This document shows, in pieces, positions 33,899-42,228 of a stretch of DNA of 64,000 nucleotides. How positions within the stretch are numbered: the stretch's first letter is position 1; every line of letters begins with the position of its first letter. The translations under genes were made by a program, and so were the position numbers. The notes beneath the pieces are model-generated. The model saw nothing but the letters and a program-made list of their open reading frames with translations, ran no database searches and was not told the DNA's origin. The stretch is taken from the NCBI RefSeq assembly GCF_022012435.1, contig NZ_JAKLUA010000018.1:1-64000 (forward strand), given 5' to 3'. This DNA comes from Bradyrhizobium zhengyangense. GTDB lineage: Bacteria; Pseudomonadota; Alphaproteobacteria; Rhizobiales; Xanthobacteraceae.

Positions 33899-35509
33899 AT
33901 GTTCCACTTGATGCGCATGGGGCGTCGCGCGATCGCCTCCAAACTTGCGCTGTCGGTCGTCGCGCTTGCAACGGCGATGGCCTCGCCGGTGTTTGCAGCG
34001 GGCAAGACCATCACCGCCGTGATGCATTCGGATCTGCGCATCATCGATCCGATCTTCACCACCGCCTACATTACGCGCGATCACGGCTACATGGTCTACG
34101 ACACGCTGATCGCGACAGACTCGAACTTCAAGATCCAGCCGCAGATGGCGGACTGGAAGATCTCGGACGACAAGCTCACCTACACCTTCACGCTGCGCGA
34201 CGGCCTGAAGTGGCATGACGGCACGCCGGTGACGGCGGAGGACTGCGTCGCCTCTCTGAAGCGCTGGGCCGCCGTCGACGGCATGGGCCAGCAGATGATG
34301 CAGTTCACTGCGAGCATCGAGGCCACCGACCCGAAAACGATCACGCTGAAGCTGAAGGAGCCCTACAGCCTTGTACTGGAGTCGATCGGCAAGCCGTCCT
34401 CGCGCGTCGCCTTCATGATGCCGAAGCGCCTCGCCGAGACACCGCCGGACAAGCAGATTCCCGAACAGATCGGCTCCGGTCCCTTCAAGTTCGTACAGGG
34501 CGAATTCCAGCCGGGCGTGAAGGCGGTCTACGAAAGGAATCCTGATTACGTGCCGCGCAAGGAGCCGGCGAGCTGGACCGCGGGCGGCAAGGTGGTGAAG
34601 GTCGACCGCGTCGAGTGGATCACCATGCCGGACTCGCAGACCGCAGTGAATGCGCTGCAGTCGGGCGACATCGACTTCATGGAAGTGCCGCCGTGGGACC
34701 TGCTGCCGGTGCTTGAAGGCAATCCCGACCTCAAGGTCGAGACGCTGAACAAGTTCGGTTACCAGACGCTCGGTCGCATGAACTTCCTTCATCCTCCCTT
34801 CGACAATCCGAAGATCCGTCGCGCCGCGCTTCTGGCGATGAACCAGAAGGACGTGCTCGACGCGCTCGTCGGCAATCCCAAGTACTACAAGATCTGCGGC
34901 GCCTTCTTCATCTGCGATACGCCGTTCGCGACCGACGTCGGCTCCGAATCGCTGGTCAAGGGCAACGGCATGGCGGAAGCCAAGAAGCTGCTCGCCGAGG
35001 CCGGCTATGACGGCACGCCCGTCGTCGTCATGGTGCCCGGCGACGTCGTGACGCTGAAGGCGCAGCCGACGGTCGCGGTGCAGCTGCTCCGCGAAGCTGG
35101 CTTCAAGGTCGATGCGCAGGCGACCGACTGGCAGACGGTGGTGAGCCGCCGCGCCAGCCAGAAGCCCCCGAAGGAGGGTGGCTGGAACATGTTCTTCACC
35201 AACTGGGTCAGCGCCGACGTGTCCAACCCGATCTCCAATCTCTCGATCGGCGGCCAGGGCAAGAAGGGCGGCTGGTTCGGCTGGGCGGAGGATGCCAAGA
35301 TCGAGAAGCTCAAGGACGACTTCGTCCGCGCTGCCTCGCTCGACGATCAGAAGAAGATCGCGACCGAGATCCAGAAGGAAGCCTATGACCAGGTGATCTA
35401 CATCCCGCTTGGTCAGTATCTGGCGCCGAGCGCCTGGCGGAAGTCGCTGTCCGGCGTGCTCGACGGTCCGGCAACGCCGATCTTCTGGAACATCGACAAG
35501 TCGGAGTAA
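33899..35509 (+). CDS. Peptide ABC transporter substrate-binding protein, copy 1
   Basis: A 536-residue SBP_bac_5 protein. Residues 1-33 are a Sec signal peptide (SKLALSVVALATAMASPVFA, cleavage before AGKTITAV). The mature chain shows the DppA/OppA pattern: HSDLRIIDPIFTTAYITRDHGYMVYDTLIATDSN, WKISDDKLTYTFTLRDGLKWHDGTPVTAEDCVASLKRW and IPEQIGSGPFKF. AGGAGA precedes ATG 33899. Divergent from the peptidase and transporter genes that it presumably serves, and followed by a terminator and a close paralogue. Confidence 0.94.
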   Translation: MFHLMRMGRRAIASKLALSVVALATAMASPVFAAGKTITAVMHSDLRIIDPIFTTAYITRDHGYMVYDTLIATDSNFKIQPQMADWKISDDKLTYTFTLRDGLKWHDGTPVTAEDCVASLKRWAAVDGMGQQMMQFTASIEATDPKTITLKLKEPYSLVLESIGKPSSRVAFMMPKRLAETPPDKQIPEQIGSGPFKFVQGEFQPGVKAVYERNPDYVPRKEPASWTAGGKVVKVDRVEWITMPDSQTAVNALQSGDIDFMEVPPWDLLPVLEGNPDLKVETLNKFGYQTLGRMNFLHPPFDNPKIRRAALLAMNQKDVLDALVGNPKYYKICGAFFICDTPFATDVGSESLVKGNGMAEAKKLLAEAGYDGTPVVVMVPGDVVTLKAQPTVAVQLLREAGFKVDAQATDWQTVVSRRASQKPPKEGGWNMFFTNWVSADVSNPISNLSIGGQGKKGGWFGWAEDAKIEKLKDDFVRAASLDDQKKIATEIQKEAYDQVIYIPLGQYLAPSAWRKSLSGVLDGPATPIFWNIDKSE

Positions 35510-35527
35510 GACCAGGTCGAAACGAGC

Positions 35528-35558
35528 GAAGGGCGCATTCCGCGCCCTTCGTCTTTTC
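35528..35558 (+). terminator. Terminator between the tandem binding-protein genes
   Basis: 9-bp stem GAAGGGCGC (35528-35536) / GCGCCCTTC (35542-35550), 5-nt loop, followed by GTCTTTTCC. Confidence 0.8.
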
Positions 35559-35610
35559 CATCGCGCAGCGCCGTGCTTGCAGCGGTGCCGCTCTCGCCAG
35601 GAGGGCTTCA

Positions 35611-37221
35611 ATGTTCCAACTCATGCGGCGGGGGCGTCGCACGTTCGCCTCCAAACTTGCGCTGTCGGTCGTCGCGCTTTCCACGGCCATCGCCTCGCCG
35701 GTGCTTGCGGCCGGCAAGACTATCACCGCCGTGATGCATTCGGATCTGCGCATCCTCGATCCGATCTTCACCAGCGCGTATATCGCGCGTGATCATGGCT
35801 ACATGGTCTTCGACACGCTGATCGCGACGGATTCGAACTTCAAGATTCAGCCGCAGATGGCGGACTGGAAAATCTCTGACGACAAGCTCACCTATACATT
35901 CACGCTGCGCGACGGCCTGAAATGGCATGACGGCGCGCCCGTCACCGCGGAAGATTGCGTTGCCTCGCTGAAGCGCTGGGCCGCGGTCGACAGCATGGGG
36001 CAGCAGATGATGCTGTTCACCGCGAGCATCGAGGCGACCGACCCCAAGACGATCACGTTGAAGCTGAAGGAGCCCTACGCGCTCGTGCTTGATGCGATCG
36101 GCAAGCCGTCCTCGCGGGTCGCTTTCATGATGCCGAAGCGTCTGGCCGAGACGCCGGTGGACAAGCAGATCCCCGAGCAGATCGGCTCCGGCCCGTTCAA
36201 GTTCGTGCAGGATGAATTCCAGCCGGGCGTGAAGTCGGTCTATGTCAAGAACACCGACTACGTTCCGCGCAAGGAGCCGCCGAGCTGGACCGCGGGCGGC
36301 AAGGTGGTGAAGGTCGACCGCGTCGAATGGATCACCATGCCGGACGCGCAGACGGCGTTGAACGCGCTGCAGTCGGGCGACATCGATTTCATGGAAGTGC
36401 CTGCCATCGAGATGTTGCCTACCATCGAGGCCGACAAGGACCTCAAGGTTGATATCCTGAACAAGTTCGGATTCCAGACTGGCGCGCGGATGAATTTCCT
36501 CCATCCGCCATTCGACAACGTCAAGGTTCGTCGCGCAGCATTCATGGCGGTCAACCAGAAGGACGTGCTCGATGCGCTGATCGGCAATCCCAAATACTAC
36601 AAGACGTGCGCTGCGGCCTTCATCTGCGACACGCCGTTCGCGACGGAGATTGGCGGTGAGGTCCTCGCGAAGGGCGGCGACATGGCTGCGGCCAGAAAGG
36701 CGCTCGCCGAGTCCGGCTACGACGGGACACCGGTTGTGCTCATGGCGCCGGGCGACGTCGTGACGCTGAAGGCTCAACCGATCGTAATGGCCCAGCAACT
36801 ACGCGAAGCCGGCTTCAAGGTTGATTTGCAGGCCACCGATTGGCAGACGGTGGTAAGCCGGCGCGCCAGCCAGAAGCCTCCGAAGGAGGGCGGCTGGGAC
36901 ATGTTCGTCACAAACTTTGTCAGCGCCGACGCCTCGAACCCGATTTCCAACATCGCCGTCGGTGGGCAGGGCAAAAAGGGCGGCTGGTTCGGCTGGCCGG
37001 AGGACGCCAAGGTCGAGCAGCTCAAGGACGCGTTCGTTCGCGCGGCTTCGCTCGATGAGCAGAAGAAGATCGCGGCCGAGATCCAGAAGGAAGCCTACGA
37101 TCAGGTGCTGTACATACCGCTCGGCCAGTATCAATCGCCGAGCGCGTGGCGGAAGTCGCTGTCTGGCGTGATCGAGGGCCCCGCGACCCCGGTGTTCTGG
37201 AATATCGATAAGTCGGAGTGA
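35611..37221 (+). CDS. Peptide ABC transporter substrate-binding protein, copy 2
   Basis: Also 536 residues and collinear with copy 1 from signal peptide to the C-terminal GPATPVFWNIDKSE without any visible gap. Long stretches are identical; differences cluster in a mid-region (VPAIEMLPTIEADKDLKVDILNKFGFQTGARMN against VPPWDLLPVLEGNPDLKVETLNKFGYQTLGRMN), which in this fold lines the ligand pocket. An AGGAGG ribosome site precedes ATG 35611. The pair arose by tandem duplication and may widen ligand range; both probably feed the DppB/C/DF transporter. Confidence 0.94.
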   Translation: MFQLMRRGRRTFASKLALSVVALSTAIASPVLAAGKTITAVMHSDLRILDPIFTSAYIARDHGYMVFDTLIATDSNFKIQPQMADWKISDDKLTYTFTLRDGLKWHDGAPVTAEDCVASLKRWAAVDSMGQQMMLFTASIEATDPKTITLKLKEPYALVLDAIGKPSSRVAFMMPKRLAETPVDKQIPEQIGSGPFKFVQDEFQPGVKSVYVKNTDYVPRKEPPSWTAGGKVVKVDRVEWITMPDAQTALNALQSGDIDFMEVPAIEMLPTIEADKDLKVDILNKFGFQTGARMNFLHPPFDNVKVRRAAFMAVNQKDVLDALIGNPKYYKTCAAAFICDTPFATEIGGEVLAKGGDMAAARKALAESGYDGTPVVLMAPGDVVTLKAQPIVMAQQLREAGFKVDLQATDWQTVVSRRASQKPPKEGGWDMFVTNFVSADASNPISNIAVGGQGKKGGWFGWPEDAKVEQLKDAFVRAASLDEQKKIAAEIQKEAYDQVLYIPLGQYQSPSAWRKSLSGVIEGPATPVFWNIDKSE

Positions 37222-37268
37222 CGAAGCAGGGATAAGGGAACTCCCGCAACCTCATAGCATCGACACGC

Positions 37269-37302
37269 GGCGCCGCTGTCGTCAGCGGCGCCGTTGTCTT
37301 TT
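37269..37302 (+). terminator. Terminator after second binding-protein gene
   Basis: Perfect 10-bp stem GGCGCCGCTG (37269-37278) / CAGCGGCGCC (37283-37292), TCGT loop, followed by GTTGTCTTTTG. Confidence 0.85.
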
Positions 37303-37467
37303 GCCGTTCCTCCTACGGCGGGAGCCCTTCACTGAAAGCGGGGCGCCTTTAACTCTTCCGGTTTCCAATTGTTGCTATTTGTTTCTGATCTGAAATAGAT
37401 GGTTTGCCAGCACCGCTTGCCCTTCTTTGATTTGAGTCTCGTGCCGATCGATTTTGCATTCCAGGCG

Positions 37468-39066
37468 ATGGCCGAACGGTCGGATCGCGCGCCGGCGCGC
37501 TGGCGGCGCCCGTTGCTGCGCTGGCTCGATGGTGTGGAGGCGGGCTGGGCCGTACCACTTCTTATTGCGTGCTTCGTCGCAAGCTGGACGCTGTATCTTG
37601 CCATCGCCTATGCCGGTGGCGGTCTGCACCCCGACACGCTCGAGGCCTGGACGCTGGGGCGGAATTTCGCTTTCGGTTATCACAAGCATCCGCCGCTGAT
37701 GGGCTGGGTCGCAGCAAGCTGGACCTTCGTATCCCCGGTCGGCGACGTGTCGCTGCAACTGATGGCGATGGTGAATGCGGGGCTCGCGCTGTTCTTCGTC
37801 GACTGCGTGGCGCGGCAATTCGTCACCGGACACAAGCGCATCCTGGTGCTGCTGTTGTTGATGCTGACGCCGGCCTATCAATTCCACGCCCAGCGCTTCA
37901 ACGCCAACTCCGTGCTGCTGGCGACATGGCCGCTGGCCACATGGTGTTTTCTGCGCGCGTTCGAAACACGGTCGGTGTTCTGGGCGGTCGCGGCCGGGTG
38001 CACCGCGGCGCTCGCCATGGTCGGCAAATACTATTCGATCTTTCTGGTCGCGAGCTTTGCGGTTGCGGCGCTGGCGCACCCCTCGCGTCGCGCTTATTTC
38101 ACCTCGGCTTCGCCCTGGATCTCGGCCTTGACCGGGCTCGCGGTGCTGTCGCCGCACATCTATTGGCTTGCGACCACGGGAGCGTCGACCTTCGGCTACG
38201 CGCTGGCCCATGCCAATGGCAATGCTGTCAGCTCGCTCAGTGACGTGAAGAACTTCCTGCTGGGGCTTATCGCGGCCATCAGCGCTGCGGCCTTGATCTG
38301 GGTGATGATATCGGGCACGCGCCTGAAACAATTTCCGGCCGACTTTGTTGCGATGAGCGCGGGCCTTCGGCTTCTCTTCTACGTCGCCATCGGCACGATC
38401 GTCCTGCCGGTTCTGACCTCGCTCGCGATGGGGACTGATCTGCCGTCGCTATGGGCCCTGCAGGGGCTGTTTCTATTCGTCGTGCTCATCGTCTGCGGCG
38501 CTCGCTACCCGATCGAGCGCTTCTACACCGTCAATGTCACGGTCATCGTTGCAGGTGTTGCGCTGGTCGCCGTCCTGGTCGCGGCCCCCATCCATGACTT
38601 TTATCGCAATATCAACGGCTACGAAGAGGGACGGAATCTTTACGCGCAAGCCGCAAGCGAGCTCACAAGACAATGGCACGAGCTGACCGGCGAGCCCCTC
38701 AGAGCCGTCAGTGGCGACGATTCACTCGCTTTCGCCACCGCATTCTACAGCCCCGACCATCCGCTCTACGCGCGTCCATTCGAGCATCAGCACAATTGGG
38801 GGCTGCCGCGCAGGACGACACTGGATCGCGGCTGGGCCGCACTCTGCTTCAAGGGTCAGGACGATTGCGCTCGCTGGATGGAATGGGTGACCTCGCGCAC
38901 CGCGACATTCGTCAGACGGGAGTTCACCGTGCAGGCCTCGCTGTGGGGCCGAACCGGCCTGTCTCGGGACGTGGTGATGATGATCGTGCCGCCGCGCGCG
39001 AACGGTGATGCATCGCCCGAGAGCGCCGCGCAGGATTTCAGTGCGAGCAAGCGCGGCCTGGACTGA
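37468..39066 (+). CDS. GT39-type glycosyltransferase, polytopic membrane protein
   Basis: A 532-residue protein with about ten membrane helices in the first 400 residues, resembling the ArnT/PMT-like (PMT_2, GT39) family that moves sugars from polyprenyl phosphates in the periplasm. The first loop contains GGGLHPDTLEAWTLGRNFAFGYHKHPPLMGW, matching the acidic-residue/HPP motif of the family, and a soluble C-terminal domain (about 410-532) follows. ATG 37468 lacks a strong ribosome site; ATG 37399 and GTG 37441 are alternatives. Acceptor unknown; no polysaccharide genes are adjacent. Confidence 0.82.
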   Translation: MAERSDRAPARWRRPLLRWLDGVEAGWAVPLLIACFVASWTLYLAIAYAGGGLHPDTLEAWTLGRNFAFGYHKHPPLMGWVAASWTFVSPVGDVSLQLMAMVNAGLALFFVDCVARQFVTGHKRILVLLLLMLTPAYQFHAQRFNANSVLLATWPLATWCFLRAFETRSVFWAVAAGCTAALAMVGKYYSIFLVASFAVAALAHPSRRAYFTSASPWISALTGLAVLSPHIYWLATTGASTFGYALAHANGNAVSSLSDVKNFLLGLIAAISAAALIWVMISGTRLKQFPADFVAMSAGLRLLFYVAIGTIVLPVLTSLAMGTDLPSLWALQGLFLFVVLIVCGARYPIERFYTVNVTVIVAGVALVAVLVAAPIHDFYRNINGYEEGRNLYAQAASELTRQWHELTGEPLRAVSGDDSLAFATAFYSPDHPLYARPFEHQHNWGLPRRTTLDRGWAALCFKGQDDCARWMEWVTSRTATFVRREFTVQASLWGRTGLSRDVVMMIVPPRANGDASPESAAQDFSASKRGLD

Positions 39067-39135
39067 ATCGTTTTCGAGCGAAGCGGGTGCCGATTCGCGT
39101 GAAGCAAGCGCTTCACAACGATAATCGAGAGCGTT
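39067..39135. repeat. Diverged dispersed repeat (ATCGTTTTCGAGCG type)
   Basis: Starts ATCGTTTTCGAGCGAAGCGG and continues GATTCGCGTGAAG...CGAGAGCG, a degenerate copy of a short element often seen at Bradyrhizobium gene ends. The rest of the gap to 39329 holds no supportable gene. Confidence 0.4.
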
Positions 39136-39329
39136 CAGCAGTGGCTGTCGCGGACCTGTTCGAGTCCCTCGCTGGCGAAGGGCGGGTCGACTGCGGCTTG
39201 TTCAGCGCGCGATGCCGCGGGTTCGGCGGGCTGCCGGTTCGACTTGCGACGTTCGTCGCGCTGTTCCAGTTCCATTGAAGCGGCCTCTCGAATTGCTGCA
39301 GGACAACATCGAAGCGCCTTCGAGGTTCC

Positions 39330-40532
39330 TCACACGATCGGGCGATGATGCGGCTTGAACAGCCGTCCCTTCTCGACGACAATCACGATTGCGAGCGCCG
39401 CGAGCGTCGACAGGAAGAAGCCGATCGAGAACGGCAGCAGCGTGCCATCAAAGCTCTGGCCGATCGCGGTGCCGACCACGATGCCAATCAGCGTCGTGAT
39501 CGAGCCGTAGAGCGAGGAGGCGGTGCCGGCGATATGCCCCTGCGGCTCCATCGCGAGCGCGGTGAAATTGGCAACCATCATGCCGAACGAGAACATCATC
39601 AGCGCCGACAGCGCCATGAACAGGGGCAGCGGCAGCACGCCGAGGATCTCGGTCAGCAGCATCACGCCTGCCACCGCAGCATAGAGCGATAGCGCGCCGT
39701 GCGAGATCACGCGCATCCCGAGCCGCCCGACCAGCTTTGCGTTGAGGAAGCCAGCGACGGCGGTGCCGGCCGCGATCGCGGCGAAGGCAAGCGGGAAGTA
39801 ATGGCCGAGATGATAGATGCCGGTGAAGACCTGCTGCGCGGAAAACACGAAGGCGAACAGCGCGCCCATGACGCTGCCGGCGGCCGTCGCATAGCCGATG
39901 GTCTGGCGGTTGGTGACGGTCTGGCGGAACGCCGAGAGCACGTCGGCAGGTGCGAGCGACCTGCGCTCCGTCTCGGGTAGCGTCTCCGGAAGCCGCCACA
40001 CGCTCCATGCCAGCGCGATGACACCGTAGAGCATCAGCACGACGAAGATGCCGCGCCAATGCGTGACCAGCAACACCGCCTGTCCGAACGAGGGCGCGAT
40101 CACGGGCACCGCGATGAAGATCATCATTGCAAGCGACATCACGCTCGCCATGCGGCGGCCGGCATAACAGTCGCGCACGATCGAGGTCGCGATGACGCGC
40201 GTCGCTGACGTACCGAGCCCCTGAAGCGCGCGGGCCAGCAGCAGCGTTTCGAAGGTGGGCGCCGCGACCGCCAGCACGCTCGCCACCGCATAAACTGCCA
40301 TGCCGCCGAGCAGCACCGGCCGTCGCCCGAACCGGTCCGACAGCGGGCCCATGATGAACTGGCCGGCGCCGAAGCCGATCAGGAAGGTCGACAGCACGAG
40401 CTGGAGATGGTTGGCGTTGGGAATGTTGAAGGCCGCCCCGATATTGGGCAGCGCCGGCAGCATCATGTCCATCGCGAGCGGATTCAGCGCCATGATGGAC
40501 GCGATCACGATGACGAATTCGGGAAAACCCAT
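39330..40532 (-). CDS. Bcr/CflA-family MFS drug efflux transporter
   Basis: A 400-residue twelve-helix drug:proton antiporter. Features: MALNPLAMDMMLPALPNIGAAF (helix 1 with the Asp of the family), GFGAGQFIMGPLSDRFGRRPVLLGG (MFS motif A), LLARALQGLGTSATRVIATSIVRD (motif B region) and a C-terminal half with SFGMMVANFTALAMEPQGHIAGTASSLYG, typical of Bcr/CflA. ATG 40532 (MGFPEFVIV) gives the family length; GTG starts at 40553 and 40589 are possible. Substrate unknown. Confidence 0.9.
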   Translation of the reverse strand: MGFPEFVIVIASIMALNPLAMDMMLPALPNIGAAFNIPNANHLQLVLSTFLIGFGAGQFIMGPLSDRFGRRPVLLGGMAVYAVASVLAVAAPTFETLLLARALQGLGTSATRVIATSIVRDCYAGRRMASVMSLAMMIFIAVPVIAPSFGQAVLLVTHWRGIFVVLMLYGVIALAWSVWRLPETLPETERRSLAPADVLSAFRQTVTNRQTIGYATAAGSVMGALFAFVFSAQQVFTGIYHLGHYFPLAFAAIAAGTAVAGFLNAKLVGRLGMRVISHGALSLYAAVAGVMLLTEILGVLPLPLFMALSALMMFSFGMMVANFTALAMEPQGHIAGTASSLYGSITTLIGIVVGTAIGQSFDGTLLPFSIGFFLSTLAALAIVIVVEKGRLFKPHHRPIV

Positions 40533-40704
40533 CGGACGGTGTCCCGAGGACACCCATTCGTCGGCATTGACGTCGGACAAGCAGCACACCTCTGATTTCA
40601 GAGGTCATATCTAAGGCTCGTGCTGCATCGCACAACCCATGTTTTGGGATGGCTGTCCGGCGGGGCCGGGGAGGGACAACAAATGGTGAAGACGGGGGCT
40701 GGAG

Positions 40705-41286
40705 TCAGCTCGCACGCCGGGACCGCTCGACCAGGTCCAGCGCCATCAGGCCGGCGGTCTCCACGTAAGCGAGATCGCGATGGATCAACATCACGGTCGT
40801 GGCGCCGTCGAGCAGGATCACGATCTGACGCGCCAGCGCAGCCGCGCCGCCAATGTCCTGGTTGCGCAATTCCGCCTCAAGCCACGCTTCGAAACGTTTC
40901 TTGTGGGCCGCGCCGGCCTTGACCGCCGGGTGCGCCGGCGTGTTGGCGAGCTCGGCGATGGTGCGCAGGAAGCCGCAGCCGCGCCATTTCGGCGTATCCA
41001 CCGACTTGCCGAGCTTGGTGAAGAGGCCGCGGACCTTGTCGGCCACGGAGCCATCGGTCTCGGCGAACCAGCGCATGTACAGCTCCAGCGTCGGCTGGTC
41101 CCTCGCTGCGATGGTTTCGGCGACGAGCTCGTCCTTGCTGGTGAAGTGATAATACAGCGTCTTCTTGGTGACGCCGGCCTTCTCGGCGACGGCGTCCATG
41201 CTCACCGCCCTGATGCCCTCGCCATAGAACAGCCGCGTCGCCGCAACGACGATCTGCTCGCGTGTGCTGTCACCCCTGGTGGCCAT
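40705..41286 (-). CDS. TetR/AcrR-family transcriptional regulator
   Basis: A 193-residue repressor with an N-terminal helix-turn-helix (TREQIVVAATRLFYGEGIRAVSMDAVAEKAGVTKKTLYYHFTSKDELVAETI, residues 8-60) and a helical ligand-binding domain. Its start codon lies eight bases from a perfect palindrome at 41295-41318, so autoregulation is likely, together with control of the divergent crotonase gene. The ligand may be an acyl-CoA or related compound given the target, by inference. Confidence 0.93.
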   Translation of the reverse strand: MATRGDSTREQIVVAATRLFYGEGIRAVSMDAVAEKAGVTKKTLYYHFTSKDELVAETIAARDQPTLELYMRWFAETDGSVADKVRGLFTKLGKSVDTPKWRGCGFLRTIAELANTPAHPAVKAGAAHKKRFEAWLEAELRNQDIGGAAALARQIVILLDGATTVMLIHRDLAYVETAGLMALDLVERSRRAS

Positions 41287-41294
41287 GCCTGCAA

Positions 41295-41318
41295 TGTATA
41301 CTGCCTAGTGAGTATACA
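41295..41318. promoter_or_regulatory. Probable TetR operator
   Basis: Perfect inverted repeat TGTATACT - 8 nt - AGTATACA in the 88-bp intergenic region between the divergent tetR and crotonase genes; the most evident palindrome there. Confidence 0.75.
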
Positions 41319-41374
41319 CAACAATTCCGCTGTGGCTGACTTCCGCTCCCGTTCGATCTGGAAGGAACCTGCTC

Positions 41375-42160
41375 TTGTCTGACCTCGTCCTCTTGGAAAC
41401 GCGCGGCGCCGTCGCGCTGCTGACCCTGAACCGCCCGAGCAAGCTCAATGCGTTGAGCTACGCGCTGATCGATCAGATGATGGCGATCCTCGATCGCATC
41501 GAGGATGATGCGCGCATTCGCGCCGTGGTGCTGACCGGAGCCGGCGATCGCGCCTTCTCGGCGGGCGCCGACATCGCCGAATTCGCCGAGAGCGTGAAGA
41601 TTGGCCCCGATGCTGCGGTGAAAGCCTTCGTGCGGCGCGGGCAGGCGATGACGGCGCGCATGGAAGGGTTTCCGAAGCCGATCGTCGCTGCGGTCAACGG
41701 CATCGCCTTCGGCGGCGGCTGCGAGATCACGGAAGCCGTGCATCTTGCCATCGCCAGCGAGCGCGCCAGCTTTGCCAAGCCCGAGATCGCAATCGGCATC
41801 ACGCCGACCTTCGGCGGCACGCAGCGCCTGCCGCGACTCGCGGGCCGCAAGCGGGCGCTGGAACATCTCCTGACCGGCGATTCCTTTTCGCCGCAACGTG
41901 CCTGCGAGATCGGCCTCGTCAACCGCATCGTGCCGCACGAGGAGCTGCTGGATACCGCCCTGGCGCTGGCTGATCGCATCATCAGGCATTCGCCGCTTGC
42001 GGTGGCCCGGGTCATTACGGCGGCCACGCGCGGCCTCAACGCTTCGATCGCGGAGGGGCTCGCCATCGAGAGCGAGCAGTTCGCGCGGATGGCGGCGACG
42101 CAGGACACGCGCGAGGCGCTCGATGCCTGGCTGGCCGCCCGCGCCGGAAGGTCAGGTTGA
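41375..42160 (+). CDS. Enoyl-CoA hydratase/isomerase family protein
   Basis: A 261-residue crotonase that acts on CoA thioesters. Oxyanion-hole segments are VVLTGAGDRAFSAGADIAEF and AAVNGIAFGGGCEITEAVHLAIAS; ITPTFGGTQRLPRLAG holds the position of the second catalytic Glu of hydratases (here FGGTQ, lacking it in GITP), so isomerase or other chemistry is possible. The only fitting start is TTG at 41375, eight bases after GAAGGA. Divergent from and probably repressed by the TetR protein. Confidence 0.88.
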   Translation: MSDLVLLETRGAVALLTLNRPSKLNALSYALIDQMMAILDRIEDDARIRAVVLTGAGDRAFSAGADIAEFAESVKIGPDAAVKAFVRRGQAMTARMEGFPKPIVAAVNGIAFGGGCEITEAVHLAIASERASFAKPEIAIGITPTFGGTQRLPRLAGRKRALEHLLTGDSFSPQRACEIGLVNRIVPHEELLDTALALADRIIRHSPLAVARVITAATRGLNASIAEGLAIESEQFARMAATQDTREALDAWLAARAGRSG

Positions 42161-42228
42161 CCTGCCGTCCCTTGCAGGGGTTGGAAACCAGGGATTCACC
42201 ATAAGAGCGGCGACAACCGCTTGGGAAG

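Noticed and set aside
33878..36798. Two long minus-strand frames opposite the binding proteins
   Set aside because: Mirror each other only because the two binding-protein genes are duplicates; no domain recognised.
39087..39278. 62-residue plus-strand frame downstream of the GT39 gene
   Set aside because: Begins inside a diverged dispersed repeat, has no ribosome site and no recognisable features.
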